Assembly (NCBI GenBank): GCA_900642245.1
Contig: CAAAJI010000072.1
Location: 6,086-70,085 of the forward strand
Reading direction: 5' to 3'
Length of the DNA stretch: 64,000 nt
DNA from: Fragilaria radians
Lineage: Eukaryota > Bacillariophyta > Fragilariophyceae > Fragilariales > Fragilariaceae
Part shown: positions 34,370-45,780 of the stretch, one piece after another
Layout: every line of letters starts with the position of its first letter
Numbering within the stretch: the stretch's first letter is position 1
Notes under the pieces: model-generated
Databases searched by the model: none
The model's input: only the letters and a program-made list of their open reading frames with translations
What the model was told of the DNA's origin: nothing
Position numbers and translations under genes: made by a program

Positions 34370-35361
34370 GAACAAATCCTCCTTTTGCGTTGGTGTTCCA
34401 GGCAAAGTAGTTGACAAAGCAGACTGTTCAAAGGTGGACAATAAGTAACACATTAAGTTGAGTTTGTCATGGATACAGGGAACCCAGCTTCTAAATATTC
34501 TTGACACTTAATCATCTTTTAGAATAGATGCACAAAGAAGTAAATCAAGCGTTTGGTGTACTTTTTCGAGAATGAAAGTCTGATCATGCTCAAGAAAAGT
34601 TGCTGAAGAGACAAAGATATTGAGATATTGTTTACAAGGAAAGACTTTTCTTTACATTGAACACCACTCGAAGAAGATGTTGAATGCAGAAGGTGCAGCG
34701 CTTCCTAATAATGATCTGTTTTTGTTAGTAGCTAGATGCATAAGCTTTGAATACATCCCTAGGCGTGCTATCCAGGTGCAGATATATTTTTTTGGCAGAA
34801 ATTGTATGTGGGACTTGAAACACTTACCATCTGCTATAGAGAAGTTGAATGACCATGTAGCAATGGTGGCAGCAAATATTGAAGCTATTGAAATAGTAAA
34901 TGAGGAATTTGCGTCTTTTTTCCGAGTTTGGAACGTTTGAAGAAGATTACAGGTGCTAATGTCGCAAATACACTTCTTATTAATGATAAGAAAGTTGTTA
35001 CCTATGGTGTAAGCAGCCCGAGGCGTAATTCAACCAGTGGAGTCGAAATTATGCAAGAATAGCCACAGCATGGTCAATTTCCAAACCATCTCTAAATGAA
35101 ACTGTAGGAAAGGCTCACTTTAAAGTTACATTTTTACCTGGAAAAACGTCAATGGTGACAGAATCTTGCATGTTATATGTTGAGAAAGAAGTTCCCAAGA
35201 ATTCCAAAGAAATTAAAAAAATTGAGTGGCAGCTGAATTGTGACAAGGCAGCACATGGCAAAAAGAGGAAGTTTTCATCCTTCCTCTTTGCTGAAATTAT
35301 CTTAGCCACGAATTGTGATGAAATTGATGAGAACATTTTGTTGTCATTTATGCTTTTTTGA
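34370..35361 (+). pseudogene. Decayed gag relic, family A
   Basis: Fragments parallel the intact gag at 378-1481. EFVMDTGNPASKYS (about 34462-34503) matches the LVDPTNPATRFS region. The open piece 34620-34940 contains QGKTFLYIEHHSKKML and FEYIPRRAIQVQIY, matching KGRALSLLEYHLAKR and LEYISRRAIRVQKY. The piece 35152-35361 ends with KKRKFSSFLFAEIILATN, matching the C-terminal KKRKAESLLSTEINLTN. Stops and frameshifts break it throughout, so it is not functional. No LTR pair was identified around it. Confidence 0.7.
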
Positions 35362-36706
35362 TTCAGCTCTTCTAAGCCTCACAACCATCGCACCCTACTA
35401 AAGATATAGCAAATGACCGTTCTGATTCTTCCAGCATATACAACACGATACGTCTCCAGGATTTCCTCTAGGAATTCCAAATCAACGTCGCTTTGAAGTA
35501 GAAATTGTTGCCTGAAGTATAGATAGTATTCTAATCATTGATAAGGGCATCCAATTATCACGTCCCTAATTAAGATTCCTTTGATTGGAAACGATCCACA
35601 AAGACTAAATGAGACATTTGTTTTTGACATACCAAGATTTAAGATGCAGAAATTAGGACTAACCTATAAGATGAAGTCATCACGATATTTGAGAAAGTCT
35701 ATCAATAGGATCTTGATCAAATTGCAACTCCTCCCAGGAGATACCTTTGATGGGGCACTTACATTTGCTGTTTTCAATTTAGCATGCTTCTAAATAAGGC
35801 TACACCATTGGGAATTGTATTTGTAGTGGTGACGCGATGGATTGGGCAACTCATTGCCTGCTCTATACTGGGAGGATAGAATAAAAATTGCGATAGCATT
35901 TAGAATATTTCTGTGCTTTTAGTCTTGCATTCAAATCTTGCTGTCTGTTGCATTGCCATAAGACACAAATACATTTATCCGTAGTAACTTTATCCAAAGC
36001 AATTACTAGAGATTCAAACATTTAACTAGTGAAACAATATTTTCCCTGACAAATATGTATGGAGAATCCAATGGACATTCATAGGTCATTCTCCATGAGT
36101 AGGCTTATTTTTTAGTTGTTGGTTGTATTTGATGTCTCTAACAAAGGAACGCAGTTACATCTCATATCAAATTGCTATCTATAAAGATAGATTATACATT
36201 AGATTGCAATTCTACATTTACAAACAGTATCGCTAATTTCTTACCTTAGGGAAACCTCTCATGAAAAGTATGTTGAAATCATGGCTTTTTCAAGGGTTAT
36301 GAAAGTTTGATCAAAGTGTTCTCTGTTGAAAGTGCGAATTTAATCTCAACAAGTCCGGTTAGGAATCCCCATCATTGGGATTCAATTTTTTCAAATATTG
36401 AACTCATTATTCATACAGTAAGTAAGGCAACTCTTAGCTCTGTATCGTATTGTATTCGCAGGATACGATTCGAAAGAATTTATCTTCTTGTTGTACTACT
36501 ACTCGCCTTGAAACGGTAAGCCTCCTGGGCAGAAAGTAACGTGAATTAAGTCACATAAACAACATACACCTAAATCAAGTTGCTTGTCAGCTTTCTCTCA
36601 TTTGGAAGTCACTAACTAACACATTAGGACTACTTCATTTTTTGGCCTGGATATCTTTGAAGGAAGGATTTGAAAGAAAGCGTAGACTAGCAATAATTCA
36701 TTCATC
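35362..36706. other. Spacer with possible retroelement debris
   Basis: Downstream of the gag relic, frames at 35581-35793 and 36307-36519 are open without clear motifs. The former could be a worn protease-side fragment. The last 100 bases probably hold the promoter of the CUE-domain gene. Confidence 0.4.
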
Positions 36707-37701
36707 ATGTCAATCACCTATGAGGAAGCGCTCGCCACACTTGAGTCCATGTTCGGTTCTCCCTGGAATCGATTTCATTTGGATTCCATTTTGAGGCATT
36801 TTCAAGGACATATGGAGAACACAGTAGAAGCTATTTTGGCTCATGGTGATAAAGATCCGTCTTTGTTACTCACTAATTTGAAGGACGGAAAGTCCCATGA
36901 AGCACAAGATTCTATGTTGGCACAACAGTTGGCAGAGCAAGAGCGACAACAGCATTCTCTTCTTCTCCGATCTACTAATAATCCAGCCGGACCATCCTCA
37001 TCTTCGACATCGTCAGAATCAAAGGCAGGACGTGGAGTACCTACTGAATTGCCCCAGGATTTCTTACGCATTCCTGGATATCATACTTCATCGAGCAACA
37101 ATAACAGTACCACCACCGCAAACAATCAGATGGATCAAGATGAAGCATTGGCACGTATGTTACAAGATGAATTATTTTCTCAAGAGTTGGCCAACAATCC
37201 TGAATTTGCACATTTGGCAGGTCTAGGTGGTAGAGGAGGACGACGTGGTGGTGCTCCTGTTGTCCCCCGAGCTAGTACCATGTCACGACCTGCCAATCAA
37301 GCTGTGCCTCAACAGTTACCACCGATTATGGATCATATAACTGGTATGTGATTGTTCTTGAGTGTTTTGTGTGTGTATGTGCGTACACGTCTTTTTCTCT
37401 CGCTTGCTTTATTGGCATGTTTATGAATGATGGAACAATATACTCATACCAAGTTTTGATTTTTCTCCCAGAGTTGGGTCAAGATGCTAAGAAACGTTTG
37501 CAACTCTTAGCCGCTCAATGGAATATGGGTGTCAATAGATTATCTTCTCGCTTTGCTGGAAATACGACTACCTCCAGGGTGTCTGAGAATACTGCGGCAT
37601 TTAATGAAACTCGTGGATTACTAGATGATAAGGATGGCGACGAAGAAATGGAATTAACCTTTTCCGAGACAACTTCGCCTTCCAAGAACAAATATAATTA
37701 A
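36707..37701 (+). CDS. CUE-domain protein, two exons
   Basis: Exons 36707-37343 and 37472-37701 (128-nt GT-AG intron, phase 1) give 288 residues. Residues about 4-46 form a CUE domain (YEEALATLESMFG, then LDSILRHFQGHMENTVEAILAHG), a ubiquitin-binding three-helix fold. After it come a Gln/Glu-rich helix (LAQQLAEQERQQ), Ser/Asn-rich linkers, a second helix (DEALARMLQDELFSQELANNPEF), and a glycine/arginine patch (GGRGGRRGG). Exon 2 adds the helical segment GQDAKKRLQLLAAQWN. This resembles CUE adaptors in ubiquitin-dependent sorting, but the partner is not inferable. It is convergent with the acyl-CoA synthetase gene, 281 bp away. Confidence 0.85.
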
Positions 37702-37982
37702 GTACTGCAATCTTGGTGTAATTCTAATTTGCAAAGCCACCGTAGTCAATGTTTTTTTCTAACTTTATTTAAAACCAACAATTTAACTTTGAGCTTATAC
37801 TATTCATAGTTCCTAAGTCCTCCAATGCTTACAAGCTGATAACGTGCGTTTCATTGATTACATGTGAGACATTGGGTGTCTGATTGTCTATTCTCGAAAT
37901 TGAGATTGAAGACCACACAGAGCCAAGTAGGCCCAAAGCAACAAAATAGAAATATTCGTATCTACTTATAAAATTAATTTTC

Positions 37983-40084
37983 CTAAAGCTTACTAAGAGG
38001 AGGAGGCATCCTTGCGTACATAGCTTCAATCTCCTTGTTGTATAAGTCTCGAAGCTTATTCCGCTTCAACTTGAAAGTTGGTGTTATCAAATCATTCTCC
38101 GCTGAGAAAAGTCGACTTTCCAAATGAACATCTTTAATGATTTCAAATCCATGTAATCCCTGTTCTCGAGAGAGCCTTTGTATATCAGATAAGATGGCTT
38201 CCTTCAGCTCAATTGACTGACAAACATCGCGAAAGGACATGTCTGGCAATAGGGTAGTTGCAGCATTCGACTTGGCCCAGTGACGCACGGGTTCTTCGTC
38301 AGGGACGACAATTGCCACCAGACAGTTCTGGAAAGAATCACCATGAACAAAACACTGAGCAATAAGGGATGATGCTTGAACTATATTCTCAATCTTTTCC
38401 GGTGCAACATATTCTGTGAACAGTAGAAAAAAATGATTGAGCGGGGAAAAAGTCATGTCGAAACGTAAATTAAGCTTTACTTACCTCCAATGGATAGTTT
38501 GAAAATATTTTTTTTGCGATCTATAATTTGCAGTTGACCTTGGGGAGTCCATAATCCAATATCACCACTGTGTAACCAACCTTCCTCGTCGATGGTTTCT
38601 CGCGTCTGCTCTTCGTCTTGATAGTAACCAACAAACACGTTAGGTCCACGAACACAAATCTCACCTCTACCTTGACAAGGCCGCCCTCGATGATTCGTAT
38701 CGGTGGAAAAGTATCCCATTTCGGGTACGTGAAAAAGACAAATTTCTGTCGCGCCAGTGGGACCTCCTACATGCCCTACGGTCGCTAGGTCATCTGGATG
38801 AGAAATCGTGGCAGCTGCCGTCCCTTCTGTTTGACCGTATCCCTCTACAACGGGTACACCCAATAGACAACGGAAGAAAGTCATGACAGGTTCGCTCAGA
38901 GGTGCGCTACCGGAAACCATTAAGCGCAAACAATCCAGTCCTAAGGCTGCCTTAATTTTATTGAAAACCAATCGATCATACAAGGAATGCTTCAAGTGAC
39001 CCTTCGCTAATCCTTGTGTCTTTGCAGCTAATGCAGCATGAAATATCTTAGCTTTGACTCCCCCAACATTGGCTATACCTGACATAATTTTATCATGGAT
39101 TTTGTTGAGAACTCGCGGGGCAACAGGCATGGTGGTAGGACGACATGCCTGTAAGTCTTCAATTAAATAAAGTGGATCCCCTCGAAAGAATGCAATTGAA
39201 GCGCCGACCGCAAGATTTTGATTTGCAACGATGCGCTCAAAGATATGCGCAAGCGGTAAGTAGGACAAGTGTCTATCATATGGCTCTGGCTTAAAAACTA
39301 TGGAGATTCCTGCCATGGAGGATATAAAATTTTCATGAGTTAGTAAGGCACCCTTTGGATTTCCTGTGGTTCCAGAAGTATAGCAGAATGTGGCAATGTC
39401 CTTGGAAGATGGAGGAGAATGTTTGTGACCACGAGTGGCAATGCGCTGGGCTCCTGCTGCTTCCACCTGTGCAAAGCTGAGCAAGCGGATTCCTGCTTGC
39501 TCAGCCAAGGTCTTTGATTCGGGTATGATGCCATCAATGAGAATGACGTACTCCAAATTTGGAGCTCCTGACTTTTTGGCAGAGCAGACGGCTTGTAACT
39601 CGGCACGTGAACAAACAACTGATTTAGCGCTAGTTTGTTGAAGGATAAAGTGAACAGTATCATGTCCAAGTGTATCATACATGGGAGCTGTGATTGCTCC
39701 AATGGTATAAGCAGCATGCTCCGTCAATATCCATTCCAAGCAGTTTTTCAAGTAGATGCAAACAATTTTCATACCATCAGGATTTGGATGGAGTAAATCC
39801 AATTCGTCAAATCCTGCAGCAATTGCGTTTACTCGGGCTACAACTTCGGAATAGCTGGCATATACATATGGAGTCGGAAAACCGTTGGTAGATATGGAAC
39901 GAAATCCTAAACAGGGCCCCAGAGGATTAATCATCGCACCACGACGAAGACCTTCGTACAAGGTTCGGACACCATCTTGTCCCAAGGATGGGTGGATGAG
40001 GGGATTATAACATCGACGAATCGCTCCTCGGTCATCACGTTCAGTATGAGGGACAACAATCGACCATACATTCTCGTTCGTCAT
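37983..40084 (-). CDS. Long-chain acyl-CoA synthetase, peroxisomal type
   Basis: Exons 40084-38485 and 38413-37983 (71-nt GT-AG intron) give 676 residues. This ATP-dependent enzyme converts long-chain fatty acids to acyl-CoA through an acyl-AMP. The AMP-binding motif YTSGTTGNPKG lies at about residues 235-245. Further on are GYGQTEGTAA and the fatty-acyl-CoA synthetase signature region GWLHSGDIG...IIDRKKNIFKLSIGEYVAPEKIENI, which the intron splits and the join restores exactly. The protein ends in SKL, the classic type 1 peroxisomal targeting signal, which points to activating fatty acids for beta-oxidation. The frame continues 14 codons upstream without an ATG, so the first ATG was chosen. 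Confidence 0.95.
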
Positions 40085-41240
40085 GGCAAAATGCAGAAAG
40101 ACGTTTTGGAAGATAATGTTACACAAGATTTATGTTGAAATCTAAAATAAATTACCATGCTATACGCTGAATCCGAAAATAAGTCCCCCTCTATAATCTT
40201 TGAGAAATTATCAAAGTGGGGTACTAATTTTCGAAAATACACATCACCATTGTGTTTCATTCGGTAGTTGATGGTCTGGCCTCTTGGGGGGTTAAAGATG
40301 CAGATACTCATGGGAATGACAAAACAATGGTGGCAATTGTTTTTCGCAAAATAATCCCTTTGACAAAGTACTCCTTTACATGTTGAATACTATGATCACA
40401 AAGCTCTTTGTTGAGAGTGCATGTCAGAGGCTTGATGATATGCAATTCCATTATATCTGAAATTGTGATCGTATCTAATAGGTTGGAATATAAATTGATT
40501 GAAAAATACAGAGTGTATTTGATAAACTCTCATGTGAGTGTTATCCTTTATTTTGATACCTACAAAATGTATGTTTTATGTGTTACAGGCCATGCAATTC
40601 TGTTCAAAATATGGAGTGCTTTAGTCATGACTCCATCAGGTAGTTTTGATTTGTGAAAAATCCTAACGTTATATCTGCAATGGATTGTCATTGCCTTGTT
40701 TGGAGCAATTTACCATTCCTTAACTTTATACCTCATAGAATGTAGCACAAGAGCATTTCCTTGTTCATGTATGGCCTTTCATCCATAATATACCTTTTGA
40801 TCATTTCTTGTTGATTTCCATACAAATGGATTTATGAGATTGATGATGGTCAACAATTGAGGGAAGTTGATCTGTCTCTTGCATAGTCTATCCCCAAATT
40901 TCTTGTTTGATCTATAGGATCTCTCTCATAAGGATATGACTTTACACCAATCCTTGATGATATCATCCTCTCCTTTTCCAATCAAGAGAAGAAAGTAAAC
41001 AATAAGTTTGGTTGCATTCTTCAAATCGGGGGTGTATAAATTGTGTTCTCTTTTTTTGGAGTATAGGTTACACGCGTTGTGGATGCGTGTTTTTTCTATG
41101 GAAGGAGGAGCTCGAGGGTAAATTTCCGTTGTATTCGAGTTTTTTAGTGTACATTACTTCATCTATACCCGAAGGAGTGTTTTTCTATTACCTTCAAGGC
41201 GCCCGCTGTCGTCGATCACAGCCAGCAAACGTGAAAAATC
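40085..41240. other. Spacer between divergent acyl-CoA synthetase and SKP1 genes
   Basis: No gene was recognised. Open frames at 40408-40656 and 41012-41260 have no motifs. Both flanking genes start toward this interval, so promoters should lie at its two ends. Confidence 0.5.
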
Positions 41241-41919
41241 ATGGACTCGGAAGAAGGTGAAATCACTTTGGTATGCAAAATTCTTGGATGTGATTTGCTA
41301 GTATATTATTATAGGATTGGGAATATGTATCGTTGAATGATGATGAAGTCTATTCAAAACTCACGTCTTTTGATTTCGTTTCGTTTTGATCGTTGTAACT
41401 TTTTTTGTCTCCCAATAGATTTCGAAAGAAGGGGAAGAATTCAAGGTGGATGTTTCCGTCGCGAAAATGTCGAAACTTGTAGAGTCGACATTAGACGATG
41501 AGGATGCCAGTGACGAGGATCAAATTCCATTACCACATGTGAAAGCTGTCGTATTACGAAAGATTATAGCGTTTTGTGAGCATTACCAACGATGCGAAGA
41601 GATGACGCCCATTAAGACACCGCTCGTATCGTCCAAATTGGAAGATTTGGTTCAACCATTTTATGCACAATTGGTACAAGTCGATCATAAGTTGCTGTTT
41701 GAAATAGTGACGGCTGCCAACTATATGGATGTCAAACCCTTGTTAGACCTATCGTGTTTGGCTGTGAGTATTTCCATTAAGGGGAAAAGTGCGGAAGAAC
41801 TCCGTGCTTTATTCAACCTACCCGATGGACTAACACCCGACGAAGAAGAAGCTGCTGTACGTGAGGAGAATAGATGGGCAGAGCAACCGCCACAAGCACC
41901 ATCGTCGACTTCACCCTAA
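41241..41919 (+). CDS. SKP1: SKP1-type SCF ubiquitin ligase adaptor
   Basis: Exon 1 is 41241-41270 (10 codons, MDSEEGEITL) and exon 2 is 41419-41919, with a 148-nt GT-AG intron in phase 0. The 176-residue product matches SKP1 along its length. The BTB/POZ-like N-terminal part has ISKEGEEFKVDVSVAKMS and then LPHVKAVVLRKIIAFCEHY. The C-terminal SKP1 dimerisation and F-box-binding part has LFEIVTAANYMDVKPLLDLSCLAV and KSAEELRALFNL, and it ends with the VREENRWAE block. SKP1 bridges cullin-1 and F-box proteins in SCF ligases. The C-terminus extends a few Pro/Ser residues past the usual end. Confidence 0.95.
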
Positions 41920-42418
41920 AAAAGGACTTGACAAGATATGAAAAGGGCACTTTGGGTAGAATCAAGTCAACGAACTATGTAATAACATAACATCTATAAG
42001 CAACTGACAAAGCATATGCTGTCAATGAAATTGGAGATTAACTAACGACAGTTTGTTTCATGTGTAGCATAGCCTTGGTTCGACAGGTTGAAGACCCAGT
42101 CATTGGTTGGCAAATACGAAGGAAATATGGCATCATGTTGCTCCAAAGAAATCTGTAGCTAACTTATCATCAATCACAAAAAACCAAAGAAACATACAAG
42201 TTTTCGAAAAATATACATTACGCATTCGTTTCATTGTTCTTGCCTACATTGACTTATCAAAAGTTAGTTTTATCTTTTCAATCTCTACATTTACTAGATT
42301 TTCTATACTTTTGCACTGGCAAAAAACACAAAACCGTGTATCCTTATTGAATGAAATTCATCATTAGTTTACATCCGACAAATGCATCAACATGATTGCT
42401 ACTCCTAAATGTTAAAGC
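41920..42418. other. Short spacer, no gene recognised
   Basis: An AT-rich 500-bp interval between SKP1 and the glycosyltransferase gene, presumably holding a terminator and a promoter that I cannot delimit. Confidence 0.5.
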
Positions 42419-43957
42419 ATGAGAAAGCGTCCAAAACAGAAGCTGATTAGGTTATCACTATTCATTATCATATCATTTGTTTCTGCGATGATGTTTGGAT
42501 TTACCGCTGAACTTCGATTTCTGCAGCTGGGTTACTTCGATGATACAAAGTTGCTTTCCACGGCGGTGACTCAACAAAGTTCCTCCTTCCAGACGAAAGT
42601 CAAGAATAATACAACTACTCCAGCTCCACGATTTCGTTATCTTAGGATTACTCCACCTCTTCCTTATGAAATACTTCCAACGTACGAGAAAAAATCAACT
42701 TGGAACTGGATTTCTCAACTGGATTCTCCATTGAAGGACAAGTCAGTACCCTGGAGGAAACGAATTCGCCGTATTTGGTGGGATAGAAAGAATCCAACCA
42801 TTCCACCTCCAGCTATTTTGGTACTCACAAAGTATGGATGGAATCAAAAGACACAGCATAAGAGCTTTTTTTGTGGCAGATCGATGCGTCAAAGAGAATT
42901 ACTCGAAGGGACGTTAAATCATCCATGGTTTCATCCCTTGGAATGGGATAATATTCAGCAAAATCGAACCAATCCTAGGAAGAATGTGAGGTACTATATA
43001 TTCTTAGATCTGGAAACCTGTGGAGATAAGAATTATCCAAACTACCTTGATCGCCGTGCAAATTTGGATCAGTACGGTCGCCGCGGACAACAAGGGAAAT
43101 TAAGTAATGATGAAGCAATTCAATCTGTATTGCAGGGGAAAATAATGTCTCAAAATCCAGGAAGTAAGTTAATTATATATGATTGCTTAGGATATACTAA
43201 ACCAGCTCGTGAGAGCCTCTATTGGACTCGAGATAATAATCAAGATGATAGAATCGTTCTAGCGAGCATATCAGCAACTCCAAAGCAGCAGTTGGAAGGA
43301 GACATGGGACTTCCTCCAGGTCCCTGCAATCGTTGCAACCTTACGTACAAAGAACTCGTACAGATCGATTCATGTGATGCGGAACATGAAAGACCCTACC
43401 TGTTGACTTTTGCTGGAAATTTCCGAGCGAATACTCGTCAAACGTTACGACAATTGCACAATGGCCAGGATATCATTATTGGAACATCTGAAGAGGTGAA
43501 GCATATTCTGGGAGTATCTGATGAAAAGGAGAGTTTTCGAAAATTAAGTGTGTCCTCGAAATTCGCGGCAGTTCCACGAGGTGACAATCTATTTTCGTAT
43601 CGCTTCACCGAAGTATTGGGTTGTGGTGCCATACCCGTTGTTTATGCCAATGACTGGGTACTCCCATTTCGGAAGGAGCTTATAGAGCCTTCCGAATACG
43701 CCATTATCCTAAAGGAAGAAGATGTACTTAATACAGTCCAAGTATTAAGTCAAATTCCACATCATGTTCGCTGTAGGTTACGGCAAAATGGTGTGAACTT
43801 TTATGAGAGGTATCTGAAAACAGGAGAAGGGGTAATCCAGGGAATTGTTGAGAGCTTGGAATTATTGCATGCCAAAAAAGAAACAAAGTATGGAAGGGGT
43901 ACTTCCCACCCTCAAAACAGAGGAATACCGAACAAGCTTTCGTCGAATGAAAAATAA
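42419..43957 (+). CDS. Exostosin-like (GT47-type) glycosyltransferase, type II membrane protein
   Basis: This single-exon protein has 512 residues. A short basic cytoplasmic tail (MRKRPKQK) and a hydrophobic anchor at about residues 10-30 (LSLFIIISFVSAMMFGF) fit a Golgi type II enzyme. The C-terminal part matches the conserved exostosin region: SSKFAAVPRGDNLFSYRFTE (about 378-397), then LGCGAIPVVYANDWVLPF. Cysteines such as those in GPCNRCNLTY probably form disulfides in the lumen. GT47 enzymes transfer sugars such as xylose, galactose or glucuronic acid onto glycans. The donor and acceptor here are unknown. Confidence 0.85.
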   Translation: MRKRPKQKLIRLSLFIIISFVSAMMFGFTAELRFLQLGYFDDTKLLSTAVTQQSSSFQTKVKNNTTTPAPRFRYLRITPPLPYEILPTYEKKSTWNWISQLDSPLKDKSVPWRKRIRRIWWDRKNPTIPPPAILVLTKYGWNQKTQHKSFFCGRSMRQRELLEGTLNHPWFHPLEWDNIQQNRTNPRKNVRYYIFLDLETCGDKNYPNYLDRRANLDQYGRRGQQGKLSNDEAIQSVLQGKIMSQNPGSKLIIYDCLGYTKPARESLYWTRDNNQDDRIVLASISATPKQQLEGDMGLPPGPCNRCNLTYKELVQIDSCDAEHERPYLLTFAGNFRANTRQTLRQLHNGQDIIIGTSEEVKHILGVSDEKESFRKLSVSSKFAAVPRGDNLFSYRFTEVLGCGAIPVVYANDWVLPFRKELIEPSEYAIILKEEDVLNTVQVLSQIPHHVRCRLRQNGVNFYERYLKTGEGVIQGIVESLELLHAKKETKYGRGTSHPQNRGIPNKLSSNEK

Positions 43958-45564
43958 CAGCATGAGCGTTTCATACCAATCCCAGAAGTAGTAATCACAA
44001 TGATCCGACGCTCTTTTATTGACAAGTCTTGATACTTGAAAGTGACAGTCTTTGCTCCATAGTCCGGCCGGCAGAGAGATATTGAAAAGGAGAAAATTTG
44101 AAGAAATGAATTATTTGAACTATTGGATATCAAGATTGTGATAATATAACATGCTTTTGAGCGTTTGTTTAATGTTTGAATCGTGGCTTTGGAATTGTCC
44201 ACCTCACGACAAATCAAGTCAATCTTTCAATGCCTATTTCTTTGTCATGTCATTTTGCTTTCATGGATGTTATGATTGAAACACATGAATATATTTATTC
44301 TTTACTTTAAACTATCAAGCATTCGAATGGTATCTCAAAAGAGAGCCAAGGATTGAATAAATGAAACTGATGATGAGGCTGTTTGCATGCTTTCTAAATG
44401 GCTTACATTTCTAGATGCAAATGTAATAAACGTTTTTCGACTTCCAGAAAATATTTGAAATATATCTGAAAGAAGATTAAGAATTTTTCGAATGCTGAAT
44501 GTTCTAGATCGAAAGGAAGCTTATCAAAAAGGGGAAGGGCCGAATATACATAGTGATAAAGGTTGAGCTTTGAGAGTATGCCAGCAATGGCGCCAAAGAA
44601 TTGCGAAGAAATTGCCATAAAATGAATGCAGCAAAGTTTTATGAAGAAGGGATATACTACCTTGTTAATTATCAGGAGGCTTCACTCAATAATTGCTCCA
44701 AAATAAAAATGAAGTTTGATAGCACTATGCAGCACATGCATCAGCCTTAAATTGAAATTATGTGAAAGAGCCTAGACACAAACGATAAAATGTCAACAAT
44801 ATAAAAGATGTACTAAAATTGGATGTTGATACTGTGAAACCTCCAGCAGTTGGCATGCGATGTCTCTTTCTGAGATAATTTTGATTCCGTGTAAAGTAGA
44901 TATATTTGATCTTTACCTAGTCAATCGAGAACTTATACAACATCGCAAAATGTTCCATGTTATCTTCACAAATTTAGTTAGCAGAACTGTGACTCCATTT
45001 GGATAAATACACGTAACTGTAGGGGCGTTTGTTGGAAGTATTCTTATGGAATTCTTCATCCTAAATAGACTGATTTCCTTAAGCGTGATACTTAAGTGAT
45101 TGATAACAAATTCTTAACAAATTTGTTTACCTCTTAAGGACAACCTACAAAATTTGAAATGTGAAAGCCATAAGTGAACATTTTAAGATGCAATGATGCA
45201 GGGTAAATGTGACTCTACAATAGAACTGTAATGCTCTTGGAATAAAGTTCATCAAAGCAAAATGGCCACACATTACGATTGCCAATCGTACAAATATTCA
45301 AGGAAAATGGGCATTTCAGACAGAGAAGGGAATAGTTGAGATACTCCAGATGATAAATGGAGTAAAGATAACAATTTGTAGCATGATGATGTTGATAGAT
45401 GTATAGAATCAGTGCCTGAAGAGAAAGTCCCTGCGAAGTTAAATGTGAACAATAAGATTACGAAAAACAACCTTTGAAGGTGAGCAGAGACGCGTTCGGA
45501 TCATTTGACTCATAAAACTCATTGCACAATGTTTGGGATATGAGTTCATGTTTGTTGTACACAG
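43958..45564. other. Spacer, possible retroelement debris
   Basis: No supported gene. A 71-codon minus-strand frame (44403-44618) starts with ATG but has no motif. The plus strand shows broken frames leading into the Copia fragment that follows. Confidence 0.4.
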
Positions 45565-45780
45565 TTGATACACAGATCCCATGGTATATGAAAAGGCTGT
45601 ATCTGGACAAAATGCAGGAGAATGGAAACCAGATTGTGAAAAAGAATTTGATGAGATGAATAAGCTATATGCTTGAACGGAAGAAGAAGGATGAGGTTTC
45701 ACAAGAAAGAAGATAGCTTTCAAATTCAAAGAGAAATGAATTAATAGACAAAGATTGTGGGTCAAACGATGAAGCCAGTC
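45565..45780 (+). pseudogene. Copia reverse transcriptase N-terminal fragment
   Basis: The stretch DPMVYEKAVSGQNAGEWKPD and following EKEFDEMNKLY match the start of the Copia reverse transcriptase domain (P-x-x-Y-x-E-A...W-x-x-A-x-x-x-E). Stops follow at once. No neighbouring domains were found in frame. Confidence 0.55.

Noticed and set aside
44403..44618. 71-codon minus-strand ORF with ATG start
   Set aside because: No recognisable domain or neighbour support. Such lengths occur by chance in this AT-rich DNA.
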